From contig NZ_JACHES010000001.1 of the NCBI RefSeq assembly GCF_014201585.1, positions 124,001 through 188,000 of the forward strand: 64,000 nt of DNA, given 5' to 3'. Positions 26,729-36,689 of this stretch are shown piece after piece. Every line of letters begins with the position of its first letter. Position 1 is the stretch's first letter. The notes under the pieces are model-generated. The model made no database searches. It was given only the letters and a program-made list of their open reading frames with translations, and had not been told where the DNA came from. The stretch comes from Anoxybacillus tengchongensis (GTDB taxonomy: Bacteria; Bacillota; Bacilli; Bacillales; Anoxybacillaceae). The position numbers and the translations under genes were made by a program.

Positions 26729-27571
26729 ATGAAAGGGAAGAAAGAACGTTTAGATGTATTGCTTGTTGAACGTGGGTTGGCGGAAACGCGCGAAAAGGCG
26801 AAACGGACGATCATGGCTGGCCTTGTTTATTCAAACGAAATGCGGCTTGACAAGCCGGGGGAAAAAGTGCCGATTGACATTCCGCTTACGGTGAAAGGAA
26901 ATGCATTACCGTATGTAAGTCGCGGAGGACTTAAACTTGAAAAAGCGTTGCAAGCATTCTCGCTTGAAGTAAAAGATAAGATTATGGTTGATATTGGTGC
27001 ATCAACGGGCGGATTTACAGACTGTGCGTTGCAAAACGGGGTGAAGTTGTCATACGCTCTCGATGTGGGCTATAACCAATTAGCATGGAAACTGCGCCAA
27101 GATGAGCGTGTTGTAGTCATGGAGCGGACAAACTTTCGTTATGTGACACCGAGTGATTTTCAGCACGGTTTGCCGAATTTTGCAACAATCGACGTGTCGT
27201 TTATTTCATTAAAGTTAATTTTCCCTGTCTTAAAGATGATTTTAGTTCCGCATAGCGATGTCGTTGCTTTAGTCAAACCACAGTTCGAAGCGGGAAAAGA
27301 GCTTGTTGGAAAAAAAGGAATCGTTCGTGATGCACGCGTTCACGTACATGTGCTTGAAACGATTACAGCATTTGCTCAACAAGAAGGGTACGATATTATT
27401 GGGCTAACTCACTCGCCGATTACAGGCGGTGATGGAAATATTGAATTTTTACTTCATTTACGTTGGGAAGGGAAAGAAATCGGGGAAAATCGTTTGACCA
27501 TTTCCCCGATAGAAGTAGTTGCTAGGGCACATGACGAATTGAAGGAAAATAAGGAACATGTGGGGGAATAA
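26729..27571 (+). CDS. yqxC: TlyA-family rRNA 2'-O-methyltransferase (YqxC)
   Basis: A 280-residue protein with an S4 RNA-binding domain (about 5-65, ERLDVLLVERGLAETREKAK) and an FtsJ-like methyltransferase domain (SAM motif DIGASTGGFTDCAL near 86-99, then KPQFEAGKE). Probably a 2'-O-methyltransferase acting on ribosomal RNA, by analogy with TlyA. Four bases after dxs, so co-transcribed, and followed by argR as in B. subtilis. Confidence 0.9.
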   Translation: MKGKKERLDVLLVERGLAETREKAKRTIMAGLVYSNEMRLDKPGEKVPIDIPLTVKGNALPYVSRGGLKLEKALQAFSLEVKDKIMVDIGASTGGFTDCALQNGVKLSYALDVGYNQLAWKLRQDERVVVMERTNFRYVTPSDFQHGLPNFATIDVSFISLKLIFPVLKMILVPHSDVVALVKPQFEAGKELVGKKGIVRDARVHVHVLETITAFAQQEGYDIIGLTHSPITGGDGNIEFLLHLRWEGKEIGENRLTISPIEVVARAHDELKENKEHVGE

Positions 27572-27664
27572 CGGTCGGTTATTCCCTCTTGTTTGCCTGT
27601 CAATCGTTCGGTAACATAGAAGTATAAATATGCATATGTTATACACACGAAAGAGGTGTTTTCG

Positions 27665-28114
27665 TTGAATAAAGGACAACGTCATATTAAAATTCGTGAA
27701 ATTATTTCAAACCATGATATTGAAACACAAGATGAACTTGTTGATATGTTGCGCAAAGAAGGGTTTAACGTCACACAAGCAACGGTGTCTCGCGACATTA
27801 AAGAACTACATTTAGTGAAAGTGCCAATGATCGATGGGCGATATAAATATAGCTTACCTGCGGACCAACGATTTAATCCACTCCAAAAGTTAAAACGAGC
27901 ACTCGTGGATGCGTTTGTGAAAATTGATGGCGCTGGCCATTTACTTGTCATGAAGACGTTGCCAGGAAATGCACATGCCATCGGTGTACTGCTTGATCAT
28001 TTAGAATGGGATGAAATTGTTGGAACGATTTGTGGGGATGATACGTGTTTAATTATTTGCCGCACGCCTGAAGATACAGAAGTTATTTCAAAACGATTGC
28101 TGGACATGCTGTAA
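27665..28114 (+). CDS. argR: Arginine repressor/activator ArgR (AhrC)
   Basis: A 149-residue ArgR, the same length as B. subtilis AhrC. The N-terminal winged helix has [18 protein letters not shown]; the C-terminal hexamerization and arginine-binding domain has [17 protein letters not shown] start ([13 protein letters not shown]) after AAAGAGGTG. It controls arginine synthesis and breakdown with L-arginine as ligand. No clear ARG box was seen just upstream. Confidence 0.95.
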   Translation: MNKGQRHIKIREIISNHDIETQDELVDMLRKEGFNVTQATVSRDIKELHLVKVPMIDGRYKYSLPADQRFNPLQKLKRALVDAFVKIDGAGHLLVMKTLPGNAHAIGVLLDHLEWDEIVGTICGDDTCLIICRTPEDTEVISKRLLDML

Positions 28115-28132
28115 TAAAGGTGTGAGTGAAAC

Positions 28133-29863
28133 ATGTTAGCGGAGTTATCTATTAAAAATTTTGCTATTATTGAGTCCCTTTCGCTTTCGTTTGAGAAAGG
28201 GTTAACCGTTTTAACTGGAGAAACGGGGGCGGGAAAGTCAATTATTATTGACGCCATTCATTTATTAATTGGTGGACGCGGTTCGGCAGAATTTGTTCGG
28301 TACGGGGAAGCAAAAGCTGAAATTGAAGGTCTTTTTTTGCTTGAACAAGACGATCACCCATGTTACAGCAAATGTGCTGAACTCGGCATCGATATAAGCG
28401 ATGGTATGATCGTGCTTCGGCGAGAACTAACGATAAACGGCAAAAGCGTCTGTCGTGTGAACGGAAAATTAGTCACGATTGCAGCATTGCGTGAAATTGG
28501 CGCTACGCTCGTTGATATTCACGGACAACATGAGCATCAAGAGTTGCTCGATGAGAGTAAACACTTACACTTATTAGACGAATATGGGGGGGACCGTATT
28601 CGCGATGCATTGGAAGAATACGGAGCGTTATATGCCACATATGAACGTGTCAAACGTCAACTGCAAAAGCTAAATGAAAACGAGCAGCAAATGGCACATC
28701 GTTTAGATTTGTTAACTTTTCAGCTTGATGAAATTCAAAAAGCAGAGTTACAAATAGATGAAGATGAACGATTAATGGAAGAGCGCCGAAAAATCGTCAA
28801 CTTTCAAAAAGTATACGAGGCGTTACAAAGTAGCTATGAGGCACTTTACGGGGAACAACGTGGACTTGATTGGATTGGACTGGCAATGAATCATTTAGAT
28901 CATGTTAGCGAGATTGATTCATCCGTTAAACAAGCTCAAGAGATCGTATCGAACTGTTACTACTTGTTAGAAGAAGTTGCTCACCAGCTACGTGAACAGT
29001 TAGATCAGTTAGAATATGATCCGCTTCGGCTTGATGAAATTGAAAGTCGCTTAAATGAAATTAATCATTTAAAACGGAAATACGGTCAAACAGTACGCGA
29101 CATTTTAGAATATGCGGCGAAAGTGGAAGAAGAAATTGAAACGATTCAACACCGCGATGATCATATTCATAAATTGCAGACGGAGCTTCAGTCCATTACT
29201 GCCGATTTGTTAGTCGAAGCGAAACATATAAGCGAATTACGTATGCAATATGCGAAACAATTGATCGATGACATTCATCAAGAACTAAAAGATTTATACA
29301 TGGAAAAAACGACGTTTGATGTCGTCTTTCGAAAACGGAAAGGAACGTATGATGACCCGCTGCTTGATGGAGCACCTGTCAAGTTGCAAGCAAACGGAAT
29401 GGATGAAGTCGAATTTTTCATTTCGACAAACCCCGGGGAGCCGTTAAAACCGCTGGCCAAAGTTGCATCAGGTGGAGAATTGTCGCGCATGATGCTTGCT
29501 TTAAAAAGCATTTTCTCTAAACATCAAGGCGTCACTTCCATCATTTTTGATGAGGTCGATACCGGTGTAAGCGGTCGCGTCGCTCAAGCGATTGCAGAAA
29601 AAATTTATCGTGTCGCTCGTCACTCGCAAGTATTATGCATTTCGCATTTACCACAAGTGGCGGCGATGGCGGATACGCATTTATTTATTGCAAAAGAAAC
29701 GAAGGATGGACGGACAAAAACAACGGTGGAAGCGTTAAATGAACAAGAAAAAATTAACGAAATTAGCCGTATGATTTCTGGCGTGGAAATCACAGATTTG
29801 ACGAAACAGCATGCGCGTGAATTATTACAATTAGCGAAAAAGATCAAAAATGAAACAACATAA
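28133..29863 (+). CDS. recN: DNA repair protein RecN
   Basis: A 576-residue SMC-like ATPase. Walker A is GETGAGKS (about 29-36); two coiled-coil arms lie at about 155-225 and 290-390; the signature [16 protein letters not shown] and Walker [14 protein letters not shown] follow. It acts early in double-strand break repair. AAGGTGTGAG precedes the ATG, 18 bases after argR. Confidence 0.95.
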   Translation: MLAELSIKNFAIIESLSLSFEKGLTVLTGETGAGKSIIIDAIHLLIGGRGSAEFVRYGEAKAEIEGLFLLEQDDHPCYSKCAELGIDISDGMIVLRRELTINGKSVCRVNGKLVTIAALREIGATLVDIHGQHEHQELLDESKHLHLLDEYGGDRIRDALEEYGALYATYERVKRQLQKLNENEQQMAHRLDLLTFQLDEIQKAELQIDEDERLMEERRKIVNFQKVYEALQSSYEALYGEQRGLDWIGLAMNHLDHVSEIDSSVKQAQEIVSNCYYLLEEVAHQLREQLDQLEYDPLRLDEIESRLNEINHLKRKYGQTVRDILEYAAKVEEEIETIQHRDDHIHKLQTELQSITADLLVEAKHISELRMQYAKQLIDDIHQELKDLYMEKTTFDVVFRKRKGTYDDPLLDGAPVKLQANGMDEVEFFISTNPGEPLKPLAKVASGGELSRMMLALKSIFSKHQGVTSIIFDEVDTGVSGRVAQAIAEKIYRVARHSQVLCISHLPQVAAMADTHLFIAKETKDGRTKTTVEALNEQEKINEISRMISGVEITDLTKQHARELLQLAKKIKNETT

Positions 29864-29976
29864 ATACCAACATTGGCATTGTTTTTTCATTTTATTCTGT
29901 TATATTTCACTCGTTTCAGGCAACATTAAATAGTGTAGGATTCGGTGTGTACGTAGGAACGAGGAGAGTGAAGACT

Positions 29977-31254
29977 TTGGATTTTGACAAATTAAGAAAA
30001 GGAATAGGTGCATTTCTCCTTGTTTCTTTTATCGTTCTAAGTATGGCAACACCATTTCAAAAATATGTAAACATTCCGAAACAAATTGTGTTATTTCAAG
30101 GACAAACGGCTCATATACCTGTATTTGGTTCTGCTCACGCGATAACGACGAACGCCGTTTCTGTTCATCAAAAGGAAAAGTTGGCAATTACCGGAGAACA
30201 TATTGGGGAAAGTGATGTCATTTTACAAATGGCGGGATTTCCGATGAAACAAGTAAACGTAAAAGTATTACCAGATTTTAAAGTTGTTCCTGGCGGCCAA
30301 TCGATTGGAGTCAAATTAAATACGGTTGGAGTTCTTGTTGTCGGTCACCATTTAGTGGAGACAGAACAAGGAAAACAATCTCCAGGTGAAACGGCCGGCA
30401 TCCAAGTGGGGGATGCGATTACTCACATTAATGGACAAAAAATCGAAAAAATGACAGATGTTTCCCCATTCATTGAAGAGGCGGGAAAAAAGGGTAAACC
30501 TTTACGATTAACCGTTGCCCGTGATCATCATACATTTGAGACGACACTTACTCCGTTGAAAGATAAACACGATCAGGCGTATCGTATCGGATTATACATT
30601 CGTGATTCAGCAGCAGGAATTGGAACAATGACGTTTTTTGACCCGAAATCAAACATATATGGGGCACTTGGACACGTCATTTCTGATATGGATACGAGAA
30701 AGCCGATTGTTGTTCGTGATGGGACGATTGTTAAATCAACGGTGACGGCGATTGATAAAGGAAGAAACGGTAGTCCAGGTGAAAAACTAGCAAGATTTTC
30801 GAGCGACAAACAAATTATTGGTAACATTAAAACGAATAGTCCGTTCGGTATTTTTGGTAAGCTTTCACAACCGATTCAAAATGGCATTTTCGACAAGCCG
30901 ATGCCAATTGCTCTATCGACAGATGTAAAAAAAGGAAAGGCAAAAATATTGACGGTTGTCGAACAAGATCGGGTAGAAGCGTTTGATGTTGAAATTGTTA
31001 GTGTCATACCACAAAAATTCCCAGCTACTAAAGGGATGGTAATTAAAGTCACCGATCCACGATTGTTAGAAAAAACAGGTGGAATTGTACAAGGAATGAG
31101 CGGAAGCCCAATTATTCAAGATGGAAAACTTGTCGGAGCTGTCACACACGTATTTGTTAACGATCCGACATCTGGTTACGGTGTACACATTGAATGGATG
31201 CTGCATGAAGCGGGAATTAACATTTATGACCGAAGCGTACAAAAAGCGAGCTAA
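29977..31254 (+). CDS. spoIVB: SpoIVB serine peptidase
   Basis: A 425-residue sporulation protease (B. subtilis: 426), secreted from the forespore to cleave SpoIVFA and trigger pro-sigma-K processing. One N-terminal membrane helix (about 9-27), a PDZ domain (about 100-190, with [17 protein letters not shown]), and an S55 catalytic domain with the serine in [12 protein letters not shown] and a histidine in GALGHVI. TTG start at 9 bases from AGGAGA (29962-29967); upstream GTG codons are in frame but badly placed. Confidence 0.94.
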   Translation: MDFDKLRKGIGAFLLVSFIVLSMATPFQKYVNIPKQIVLFQGQTAHIPVFGSAHAITTNAVSVHQKEKLAITGEHIGESDVILQMAGFPMKQVNVKVLPDFKVVPGGQSIGVKLNTVGVLVVGHHLVETEQGKQSPGETAGIQVGDAITHINGQKIEKMTDVSPFIEEAGKKGKPLRLTVARDHHTFETTLTPLKDKHDQAYRIGLYIRDSAAGIGTMTFFDPKSNIYGALGHVISDMDTRKPIVVRDGTIVKSTVTAIDKGRNGSPGEKLARFSSDKQIIGNIKTNSPFGIFGKLSQPIQNGIFDKPMPIALSTDVKKGKAKILTVVEQDRVEAFDVEIVSVIPQKFPATKGMVIKVTDPRLLEKTGGIVQGMSGSPIIQDGKLVGAVTHVFVNDPTSGYGVHIEWMLHEAGINIYDRSVQKAS

Positions 31255-31270
31255 TATTAGCTTGCTTTTT
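31241..31270 (+). terminator. Terminator overlapping the end of spoIVB
   Basis: AAAAAGC (31241-31247) pairs with GCTTTTT (31264-31270) and AGCTAAT with ATTAGCT inside. The spoIVB stop codon lies within the hairpin. Confidence 0.82.
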
Positions 31271-31398
31271 GTTTTCTCACACAATTTGTCATATTTTATC
31301 ATGACATGACATAAAAATGTAGTGTAAAATGAAAGAAACAGCATGTACGAATGTTTTATGAAAAATATAAATTATTTGACTAATTTTGTGAAAGAAAA

Positions 31399-31423
31399 AG
31401 GATTTTTGTCCGTTGTGGCGAAT
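31399..31423 (+). promoter_or_regulatory. Sigma-H promoter of spo0A
   Basis: AGGATTT (31399-31405) and GGCGAAT (31417-31423) with an 11-base gap match the sigma-H consensus (RnAGGAwWW and RnnGAAT). It lies 49 bases before the GTG. In B. subtilis spo0A is driven from a sigma-H promoter at initiation of sporulation. Confidence 0.8.
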
Positions 31424-31471
31424 TAAGCACGTATGTGACAAAAGATCATTGCTTTAGGGAGGAAGGATTTC

Positions 31472-32251
31472 GTGAGTACAATAAAAGTTTGTATTGTAGA
31501 TGATAATCGAGAACTAGTGCATTTGCTTGAAGAATACATTACAAGCCAAGAAGATATGGAAGTCATTGGCGTTGCATATAATGGGCAAGATTGCTTGCAA
31601 TTATTGCGCGATCGCGATCCTGACGTTCTCATTCTTGACATTATTATGCCACATTTAGATGGCTTAGCTGTGTTAGAAAAGTTGCGTATGTTCAAACAAC
31701 CGTTGCCAAACGTCATTATGTTAACAGCATTTGGACAAGAAGATGTGACGAAAAAAGCAGTTGAACTCGGAGCTTCTTACTTCATTTTAAAACCGTTTGA
31801 CATTGACCATTTAGTGAATCAAATTCGTCAAGTATGTGGCAAAAAGCCAGCCGTATTAAAGCGGCCGCTTCTTGCGCCAATTCGTGATGGAAAACCAAAA
31901 AATTTAGATGCAAGCATTACGAACATTATTCACGAAATCGGTGTTCCTGCACACATTAAAGGATATTTATATTTGCGTGAGGCCATTGCGATGGTATACA
32001 ACGACGTCGAGCTGCTCGGATCAATTACGAAGGTGCTATACCCAGATATCGCCAAAAAGTATAATACGACAGCTAGTCGCGTTGAGCGAGCGATTCGTCA
32101 TGCGATTGAAGTGGCATGGAGTCGCGGTAATTTAGAATCCATCTCATCTTTATTTGGCCATACGGTCAGCATGTCAAAAGCAAAGCCGACAAACTCAGAA
32201 TTTATCGCGATGGTTGCTGATCGGCTAAGACTTGAGCATAAAGCAAGCTAA
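31472..32251 (+). CDS. spo0A: Sporulation master regulator Spo0A
   Basis: A 259-residue response regulator. Receiver domain 1-125 has the acidic pair Asp10-Asp11, the phosphorylation site Asp56 in LILDIIMP, Thr in MLTAFG and Lys in ILKPFD. The effector domain (about 150-259) carries the HTH with [21 protein letters not shown] start after TTAGGGAGGAAGG. It lies downstream of spoIVB, as in all Bacillaceae. Confidence 0.97.
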   Translation: MSTIKVCIVDDNRELVHLLEEYITSQEDMEVIGVAYNGQDCLQLLRDRDPDVLILDIIMPHLDGLAVLEKLRMFKQPLPNVIMLTAFGQEDVTKKAVELGASYFILKPFDIDHLVNQIRQVCGKKPAVLKRPLLAPIRDGKPKNLDASITNIIHEIGVPAHIKGYLYLREAIAMVYNDVELLGSITKVLYPDIAKKYNTTASRVERAIRHAIEVAWSRGNLESISSLFGHTVSMSKAKPTNSEFIAMVADRLRLEHKAS

Positions 32252-32256
32252 TAAAG

Positions 32257-32284
32257 AAGGTAGTCCATAAGACTACCTTTTTTG
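32257..32284. terminator. Terminator after spo0A
   Basis: AAGGTAGTC (32257-32265) pairs with GACTACCTT (32271-32279), followed by T residues. It overlaps the 3' end of the convergent YycC-like gene and may act on both strands. Confidence 0.88.
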
Positions 32285-32419
32285 GTGTTCATTTTTCTCA
32301 ATCTCAAGCAACTTTTGGATTAATATGTGCTGAGGCATGTGCATAATTTGTTCTAGTGGCATGTTCAATGCTTTCGCTAGCTTTTGGGCTGTTTCTAACG
32401 AAATGTTTAGTGGTCGCAT
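32273..32419 (-). CDS. YycC-like small protein (48 residues)
   Basis: A short gene on the minus strand: ATG at 32419, stop TAG at 32275-32273. The product begins MRPLNISLETAQKLAKALNM and continues PLEQIMHMPQHILIQKLLE, with a charged tail. AAAGGAG (plus 32428-32434) sits 8 bases ahead. From memory it resembles the YycC family of 45-50 residue Bacillus proteins (M-R-P-L start and MHMPQHIL). The function is unknown. It is convergent with spo0A and diverges from the phosphodiesterase gene. Confidence 0.75.
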   Translation of the reverse strand: MRPLNISLETAQKLAKALNMPLEQIMHMPQHILIQKLLEIEKNEHQKR

Positions 32420-32474
32420 ACATTCAACTCCTTTCATATGTTAAGTATAAAATGTTTTTGAAGGTGGGAAAAGG

Positions 32475-33209
32475 ATGACACATATTTTTGCTCATCGTGG
32501 TTCAGCAGGAACACATCCAGAAAATACAATGGCTTCGTTTATAGAAGCGGTACGTGTGCAAGCGGACGGAATTGAACTTGACGTACAGCTTTCGAGAGAT
32601 GGGGTTGTCGTCGTGATTCATGATGAAACCGTAAATCGAACGACAGATGGAACAGGATGGGTAGGACAAATGACGTATCGGCAATTACGGAAATTAAACG
32701 CCAATTATAAATTTAAACAATACGGTTTTTGTCCTATTCCATCGCTACAAGAAGTATTGGAGTGGGCGCAAAATACGTCGTTACTCATCAATATTGAATT
32801 AAAAAACAATCTTGTACCTTATGAACGGCTAGAAGCAAAAACGATTGAGCTTGTTGAACGATACGGTTTAGCATCGCGTGTCGTTTTTTCATCGTTTAAC
32901 CACGAAAGTATGGCAACATGTCACAAATTGGCTCCCGATATTGAGACAGCGCTACTATACATGGAAAAGTTACACCGACCGTGGAGCTATGCCCACGCTT
33001 TACAGGCATTAGCGCTTCATCCGTATCATCCGACGGTCGATCAATCGTTTGTCGAAGCGGCTCATGCTCATCACTTGCTCGTCCGCCCTTTTACAATCAA
33101 TAAAGAAGAACAGATGAAAACGATGTTTAGATATGAAGTGGATGGGATTTTTACGGATTTCCCTGAAAAAGCAAAAAACATACGTGAAAAAACGCTTCGA
33201 TCATTTTGA
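32475..33209 (+). CDS. yqiK: Glycerophosphodiester phosphodiesterase
   Basis: A 244-residue GDPD-family TIM barrel, hydrolysing glycerophosphodiesters to glycerol 3-phosphate and an alcohol. HRGSAGTHPENTMASF with the catalytic His, ELDVQLSRDGVVVVIHDETVNRTT and NIELKNN are intact. No signal peptide, so cytosolic. AAGGTGGGAAAAGG precedes the ATG. Its 3' end overlaps the convergent yqzF by 9 bases. Confidence 0.92.
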   Translation: MTHIFAHRGSAGTHPENTMASFIEAVRVQADGIELDVQLSRDGVVVVIHDETVNRTTDGTGWVGQMTYRQLRKLNANYKFKQYGFCPIPSLQEVLEWAQNTSLLINIELKNNLVPYERLEAKTIELVERYGLASRVVFSSFNHESMATCHKLAPDIETALLYMEKLHRPWSYAHALQALALHPYHPTVDQSFVEAAHAHHLLVRPFTINKEEQMKTMFRYEVDGIFTDFPEKAKNIREKTLRSF

Positions 33210-33226
33210 ATCGAAGCGTTTTTTTT
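33187..33226. terminator. Bidirectional terminator shared by yqiK and yqzF
   Basis: AAAACGCTTCGAT pairs with ATCGAAGCGTTTT over at least 11 bp with A and T runs on the outside. It is built from the overlapping 3' ends of the two convergent genes. Confidence 0.88.
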
Positions 33227-33452
33227 GAAAGCGAGGTTGTACTTTATTTCGCTTTCGATCGCGATGAAAAATAAATCCTGCGATAAAGCCGAGACCGACG
33301 AGAAAACAAAATAAACCGAGTAAAAACTGAATGGCAAGTGAAGGAATTGGTGCATGCAAAATGCCAAATACGGTATCTCTCATCCATTTAATTCCTAACG
33401 CTGCAATAAATCCGGGAATAAGTAAGATGAGTAGGGCGATCATTCGTTGCAT
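33201..33452 (-). CDS. yqzF: DUF2627 membrane protein YqzF
   Basis: An 83-residue protein with two membrane helices (about 3-21 and 40-62) and a highly basic tail (HRDRKRNKVQPRFQKKR). It matches the DUF2627/YqzF family, conserved at this place between spo0A and the bkd regulon. Function unknown. The start follows AAAGGG on the minus strand. Confidence 0.82.
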   Translation of the reverse strand: MQRMIALLILLIPGFIAALGIKWMRDTVFGILHAPIPSLAIQFLLGLFCFLVGLGFIAGFIFHRDRKRNKVQPRFQKKRFDSK

Positions 33453-33543
33453 AAAACAAAACCCTTTCCATTTGTTCTGTTTTCATCATAAATGTTTTTG
33501 TTTGTTTGTCAAGAAGAGAAAAAAACGGTATGATGAAAGCGTC

Positions 33544-33561
33544 TGCAAAAAATTGCAAACG
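33544..33561. promoter_or_regulatory. Repeat motif, copy 1, upstream of bkdR
   Basis: TGCAAAAAATTGCAAACG lies 16 bases before the bkdR ATG. A near copy lies upstream of the ptb-bkd sigma-54 promoter (35655-35671). The imperfect dyad TGCAA-n-TTGCA suits a dimeric activator site, so it may be a BkdR operator used for self-control; no experiment is implied. Confidence 0.45.
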
Positions 33562-33576
33562 AATAGGTGATGGGAA

Positions 33577-35643
33577 ATGAAAAAAGTATTAATTGTTGGG
33601 GCAGGCAAAGGTGGAAGTGCGCTATTAAAAATGTTCCATGAAACAAAACTAATGGATGTTGTAGCGATCGTGGATCGAAACGACGATGCACCAGGGATAA
33701 AGGCTGCACGTGACATGGGTATTCAAACGAGCAACCATTGGCAAGATGTGTTAACGAACGATATTGACGTCATTGTTGAAGTAACGGGAGACGATGAAGT
33801 GTTTGCTACGTTGCGTAAAGCAAGTGCTGTGCATACGGTTGTCATTCCTGGTGATATCGCTTATATTATGGCACAACTTGTTGAAGAAAAAGAACAACTC
33901 ATTGCTACGTTAAAAACAGCGACAACCAAACACGATTTAATTTTCAACTCTACGCATGACGGAATGATTGTTATTGATGAACGTGGTTTCGTGACACATA
34001 TGAATCCGAGTGCAGAGAAGATGATTGGGAAAAAAAGAAAGGAAGTAATAGGATCACACATTTTACATGTTATTCCAACCAGCGGATTGCCGCGCGTATT
34101 ACATACAAGAGAAGTTGAATTAAACCAAGAATTGTTATTAGAAAACGGGAAAAAAATGATTACGACACGTATTCCGTTGATAGACGAAAACGGAAAATTG
34201 TTTGGTGCTTTTGCGGTATTCAAAGATATTACAGAGGTTGTTCATTTGGCGGAAGAAGTAACAAATCTGAAAGAAATTCGCACGATGTTAGAAGCTATTA
34301 TTCATTCTTCCGAAGAAGCGATCTCCGTTGTTGATGAATATGGCAACGGCATTTTAATTAACCCAGCGTATACAAAGCTAACAGGCTTATCTGAAGAAGA
34401 AGTGATCGGAAAACCGGCAACAGCGGATATTTCAGAAGGGGAAAGCATGCATATGAAAGTGTTAAAAACACGCCGACCAGTCAGAGGTGTGCGCATGAAA
34501 GTTGGCCCGAAAAAGCGGGATGTTGTCGTGAATGTTGCCCCGATTATCGTTGATGGGGTGTTAAAAGGAAGTGTTGGTGTCATTCATGATGTTTCCGAAA
34601 TTGAACAATTAACTTCTGAGTTGCAACGTGCTCGTCAAATTATTCGCACATTAGAGGCGAAATATTCCTTTGACGACATTGTCGGCACGTCAGAAGAGAT
34701 GATGTTAGCGATTGAACAGGCGAAATTGGCAGCTAAAACCCCAGCAACTATTTTGCTTCGTGGTGAATCAGGAACAGGGAAAGAATTGTTTGCCCACGCT
34801 ATTCATAATGCGAGTGATCGAAAATACCATAAATTCGTTCGTGTCAATTGCGCTGCCATTTCCGAGTCGCTACTTGAAAGTGAATTATTTGGTTATGAAG
34901 AAGGGGCGTTTTCTGGTGCAAGACGCGGAGGGAAAAAAGGATTATTTGAAGAAGCGAACAACGGAAGTATTTTTCTCGATGAGATTGGGGAGTTATCAGC
35001 CAATATGCAAGCAAAACTTTTGCGAGTGTTGCAAGAAAAAGAAATTGTGCGCGTCGGTGGCACAAAGCCGATTCCGATTAATGTACGTGTCATTGCTGCA
35101 ACAAACGTTCACCTCGAAAAAGCGATTGCCGAAGGGACATTTCGTGAAGACTTATATTATCGGTTAAATCGCATGCCAATTTACATTCCGCCGTTACGTG
35201 CTCGAAAACAAGATATTCCAGCCTTATGTGAACGACTGATACAAAAACTAAATCAAGACTATGGGCGCAATGTCGAAGGTATTACAGATGATGCGCTAAC
35301 TTATTTACTCTCGTACGATTGGCCTGGGAACGTACGAGAGCTAGAAAATGTGTTAGGAAGAGCAATGATTTTTATGAAATATAATGAAGTGATCATTGAG
35401 CGTAAACATATTTCGCTATTACACAAACCGAAAGAACAAGAACATCTTTCATCTTCTGAATCATCCCATGTTCATCAACCGTTGGCGGTGCTTGTAGAAC
35501 AATATGAAGCCAAAGTGATTGCGAGCGTTTTACAATCGTGTCAAGGGAATAAAACGGCAGCTGCCAAAAAGCTTGGCATTTCTATTCGAAATTTATATTA
35601 CAAGCTTGAAAAGTATGGACTTGATAAAAAAAGCATGCAATAA
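33577..35643 (+). CDS. bkdR: Sigma-54-dependent activator of the bkd operon, BkdR
   Basis: A 688-residue enhancer-binding protein. An N-terminal Rossmann-like segment (about 1-95, [17 protein letters not shown]) is followed by two PAS domains (about 120-215 and 235-335), the AAA+ domain (Walker A GESGTGKE near 396; [10 protein letters not shown], the sigma-54-contacting GAFTGA loop with Ser for Thr), and a Fis-type HTH ([20 protein letters not shown]). It is expected to activate the adjacent ptb-bkd operon from the -24/-12 promoter at 35712. B. subtilis BkdR is about the same length. Confidence 0.94.
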   Translation: MKKVLIVGAGKGGSALLKMFHETKLMDVVAIVDRNDDAPGIKAARDMGIQTSNHWQDVLTNDIDVIVEVTGDDEVFATLRKASAVHTVVIPGDIAYIMAQLVEEKEQLIATLKTATTKHDLIFNSTHDGMIVIDERGFVTHMNPSAEKMIGKKRKEVIGSHILHVIPTSGLPRVLHTREVELNQELLLENGKKMITTRIPLIDENGKLFGAFAVFKDITEVVHLAEEVTNLKEIRTMLEAIIHSSEEAISVVDEYGNGILINPAYTKLTGLSEEEVIGKPATADISEGESMHMKVLKTRRPVRGVRMKVGPKKRDVVVNVAPIIVDGVLKGSVGVIHDVSEIEQLTSELQRARQIIRTLEAKYSFDDIVGTSEEMMLAIEQAKLAAKTPATILLRGESGTGKELFAHAIHNASDRKYHKFVRVNCAAISESLLESELFGYEEGAFSGARRGGKKGLFEEANNGSIFLDEIGELSANMQAKLLRVLQEKEIVRVGGTKPIPINVRVIAATNVHLEKAIAEGTFREDLYYRLNRMPIYIPPLRARKQDIPALCERLIQKLNQDYGRNVEGITDDALTYLLSYDWPGNVRELENVLGRAMIFMKYNEVIIERKHISLLHKPKEQEHLSSSESSHVHQPLAVLVEQYEAKVIASVLQSCQGNKTAAAKKLGISIRNLYYKLEKYGLDKKSMQ

Positions 35644-35654
35644 TGTTCATAATG

Positions 35655-35671
35655 TGCAAAAAGTTGCAACG
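35655..35671. promoter_or_regulatory. Repeat motif, copy 2, upstream of the sigma-54 promoter
   Basis: TGCAAAAAGTTGCAACG nearly repeats the motif at 33544-33561. It lies 41 bases upstream of the -24 element. Candidate BkdR binding site. Confidence 0.45.
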
Positions 35672-35684
35672 AAAACAAATAGAA

Positions 35685-35698
35685 GTAAAGCGTTTTCA
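35685..35698. promoter_or_regulatory. Candidate CcpA site (cre) at the bkd promoter
   Basis: GTAAAGCGTTTTCA matches 12 of 14 positions of the cre consensus TGWAANCGNTNWCA; the mismatches are the first two bases. It lies just upstream of the -24 element, where CcpA could block activation during growth on sugar. Confidence 0.4.
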
Positions 35699-35711
35699 TC
35701 ATAAAAGAAAT

Positions 35712-35727
35712 TGGCACACTTTTTGCA
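35712..35727 (+). promoter_or_regulatory. Sigma-54 (SigL) promoter of the ptb-bkd operon
   Basis: TGGCAC (35712-35717), five bases, then TTGCA (35723-35727) fit the -24/-12 consensus exactly. It lies 44 bases before ptb and directly after the gene for its presumed activator BkdR. Confidence 0.9.
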
Positions 35728-35770
35728 AGAATAAAAAGTGACGAAAAAACAAAGGGGTTGAGCAGATGAG

Positions 35771-36673
35771 ATGAAGCTACAATCGTTGATCACCAAAGCA
35801 ACCCAATTTCCTGAGGCAACTGTAGCTGTTGCAGCGGCCGAAGATGAAGAAGTATTAAAAGCGGTCGCACAAGCATTACAAGCGGGATTCGGGCGATTTA
35901 TTTTATACGGCGATGAATCCGTTTTGTCAAACCTCGTTGCTGAATATGTTCAGGAAGCAAGTGACGATGTGATTCGTATCGTTCATGTTGCGACAAACGA
36001 AGAAGCAGCCCACATGGCTGTGAAAGCGGTGCACGAAAAAGAAGCCAGCGTCTTAATGAAGGGGAACGTGCCGACAGCAACCATTTTAAAAGCGGTGTTA
36101 AATAAAGAATACGGGCTGCGCACAGGTCGTGTTTTATCGCATGTTGCTGTATTTGATGTACCACATTATGAACGGCCAATTCTCGTCACTGACGCAGCGA
36201 TGAACATAGCACCTGATTTGCAACAAAAAACAGAAATTATTATGAATGCGGTACAAGTGGCTAAAGCCATCGGAATAGAAAAGCCAAAAGTTGCACCACT
36301 TGCCGCTGTCGAAGTCGTCAATCCAGCGATGCCAGCAACGATTGATGCAGCAGCGTTGTCGCTTATGAATCAACGCGGTCAGTTGAAAGATTGCATCGTT
36401 GATGGGCCGCTCGCTTTAGATAACGCCATTTCCGTTGAATCTGCCGAACATAAAGGCATTCAAAGCTCGGTAGCAGGACATGCTGACATTTTAGTTGTAC
36501 CGAACATTGAAACGGGAAATGTGTTATATAAATCGCTCGTATACTTTGCCCGTGCGCAAGTAGGGGCGATAATTGCCGGAGCGAGAGCACCAATTGTATT
36601 AACATCTCGCGCAGATTCTGCAGAAAGCAAATTATATTCACTAGCACTAGCCATTTGTGCAACGAACAAATAA
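35771..36673 (+). CDS. ptb: Phosphate butyryltransferase
   Basis: A 300-residue member of the phosphate acetyl/butyryl transferase family, converting branched-chain or butyryl-CoA and phosphate to the acyl phosphate. [34 protein letters not shown] and [12 protein letters not shown] are typical. With Buk it yields ATP from the CoA thioesters made by the BKD complex. First gene of the sigma-54 operon; AAGGGGTTGAGCAGATG precedes the ATG. Confidence 0.93.
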   Translation: MKLQSLITKATQFPEATVAVAAAEDEEVLKAVAQALQAGFGRFILYGDESVLSNLVAEYVQEASDDVIRIVHVATNEEAAHMAVKAVHEKEASVLMKGNVPTATILKAVLNKEYGLRTGRVLSHVAVFDVPHYERPILVTDAAMNIAPDLQQKTEIIMNAVQVAKAIGIEKPKVAPLAAVEVVNPAMPATIDAAALSLMNQRGQLKDCIVDGPLALDNAISVESAEHKGIQSSVAGHADILVVPNIETGNVLYKSLVYFARAQVGAIIAGARAPIVLTSRADSAESKLYSLALAICATNK

Positions 36674-36689
36674 CAAGGGGGAACGAAAG

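Noticed and set aside
27601-27664. ARG box upstream of argR
   Set aside because: The AT-rich dyad around TATGCATA does not match the TGAAT-n-ATTCA pattern well enough.
29864-29900. Terminator after recN
   Set aside because: Only a weak, bulged stem (AACAT with ATTGTT) before the T run; too poor to list as a feature.
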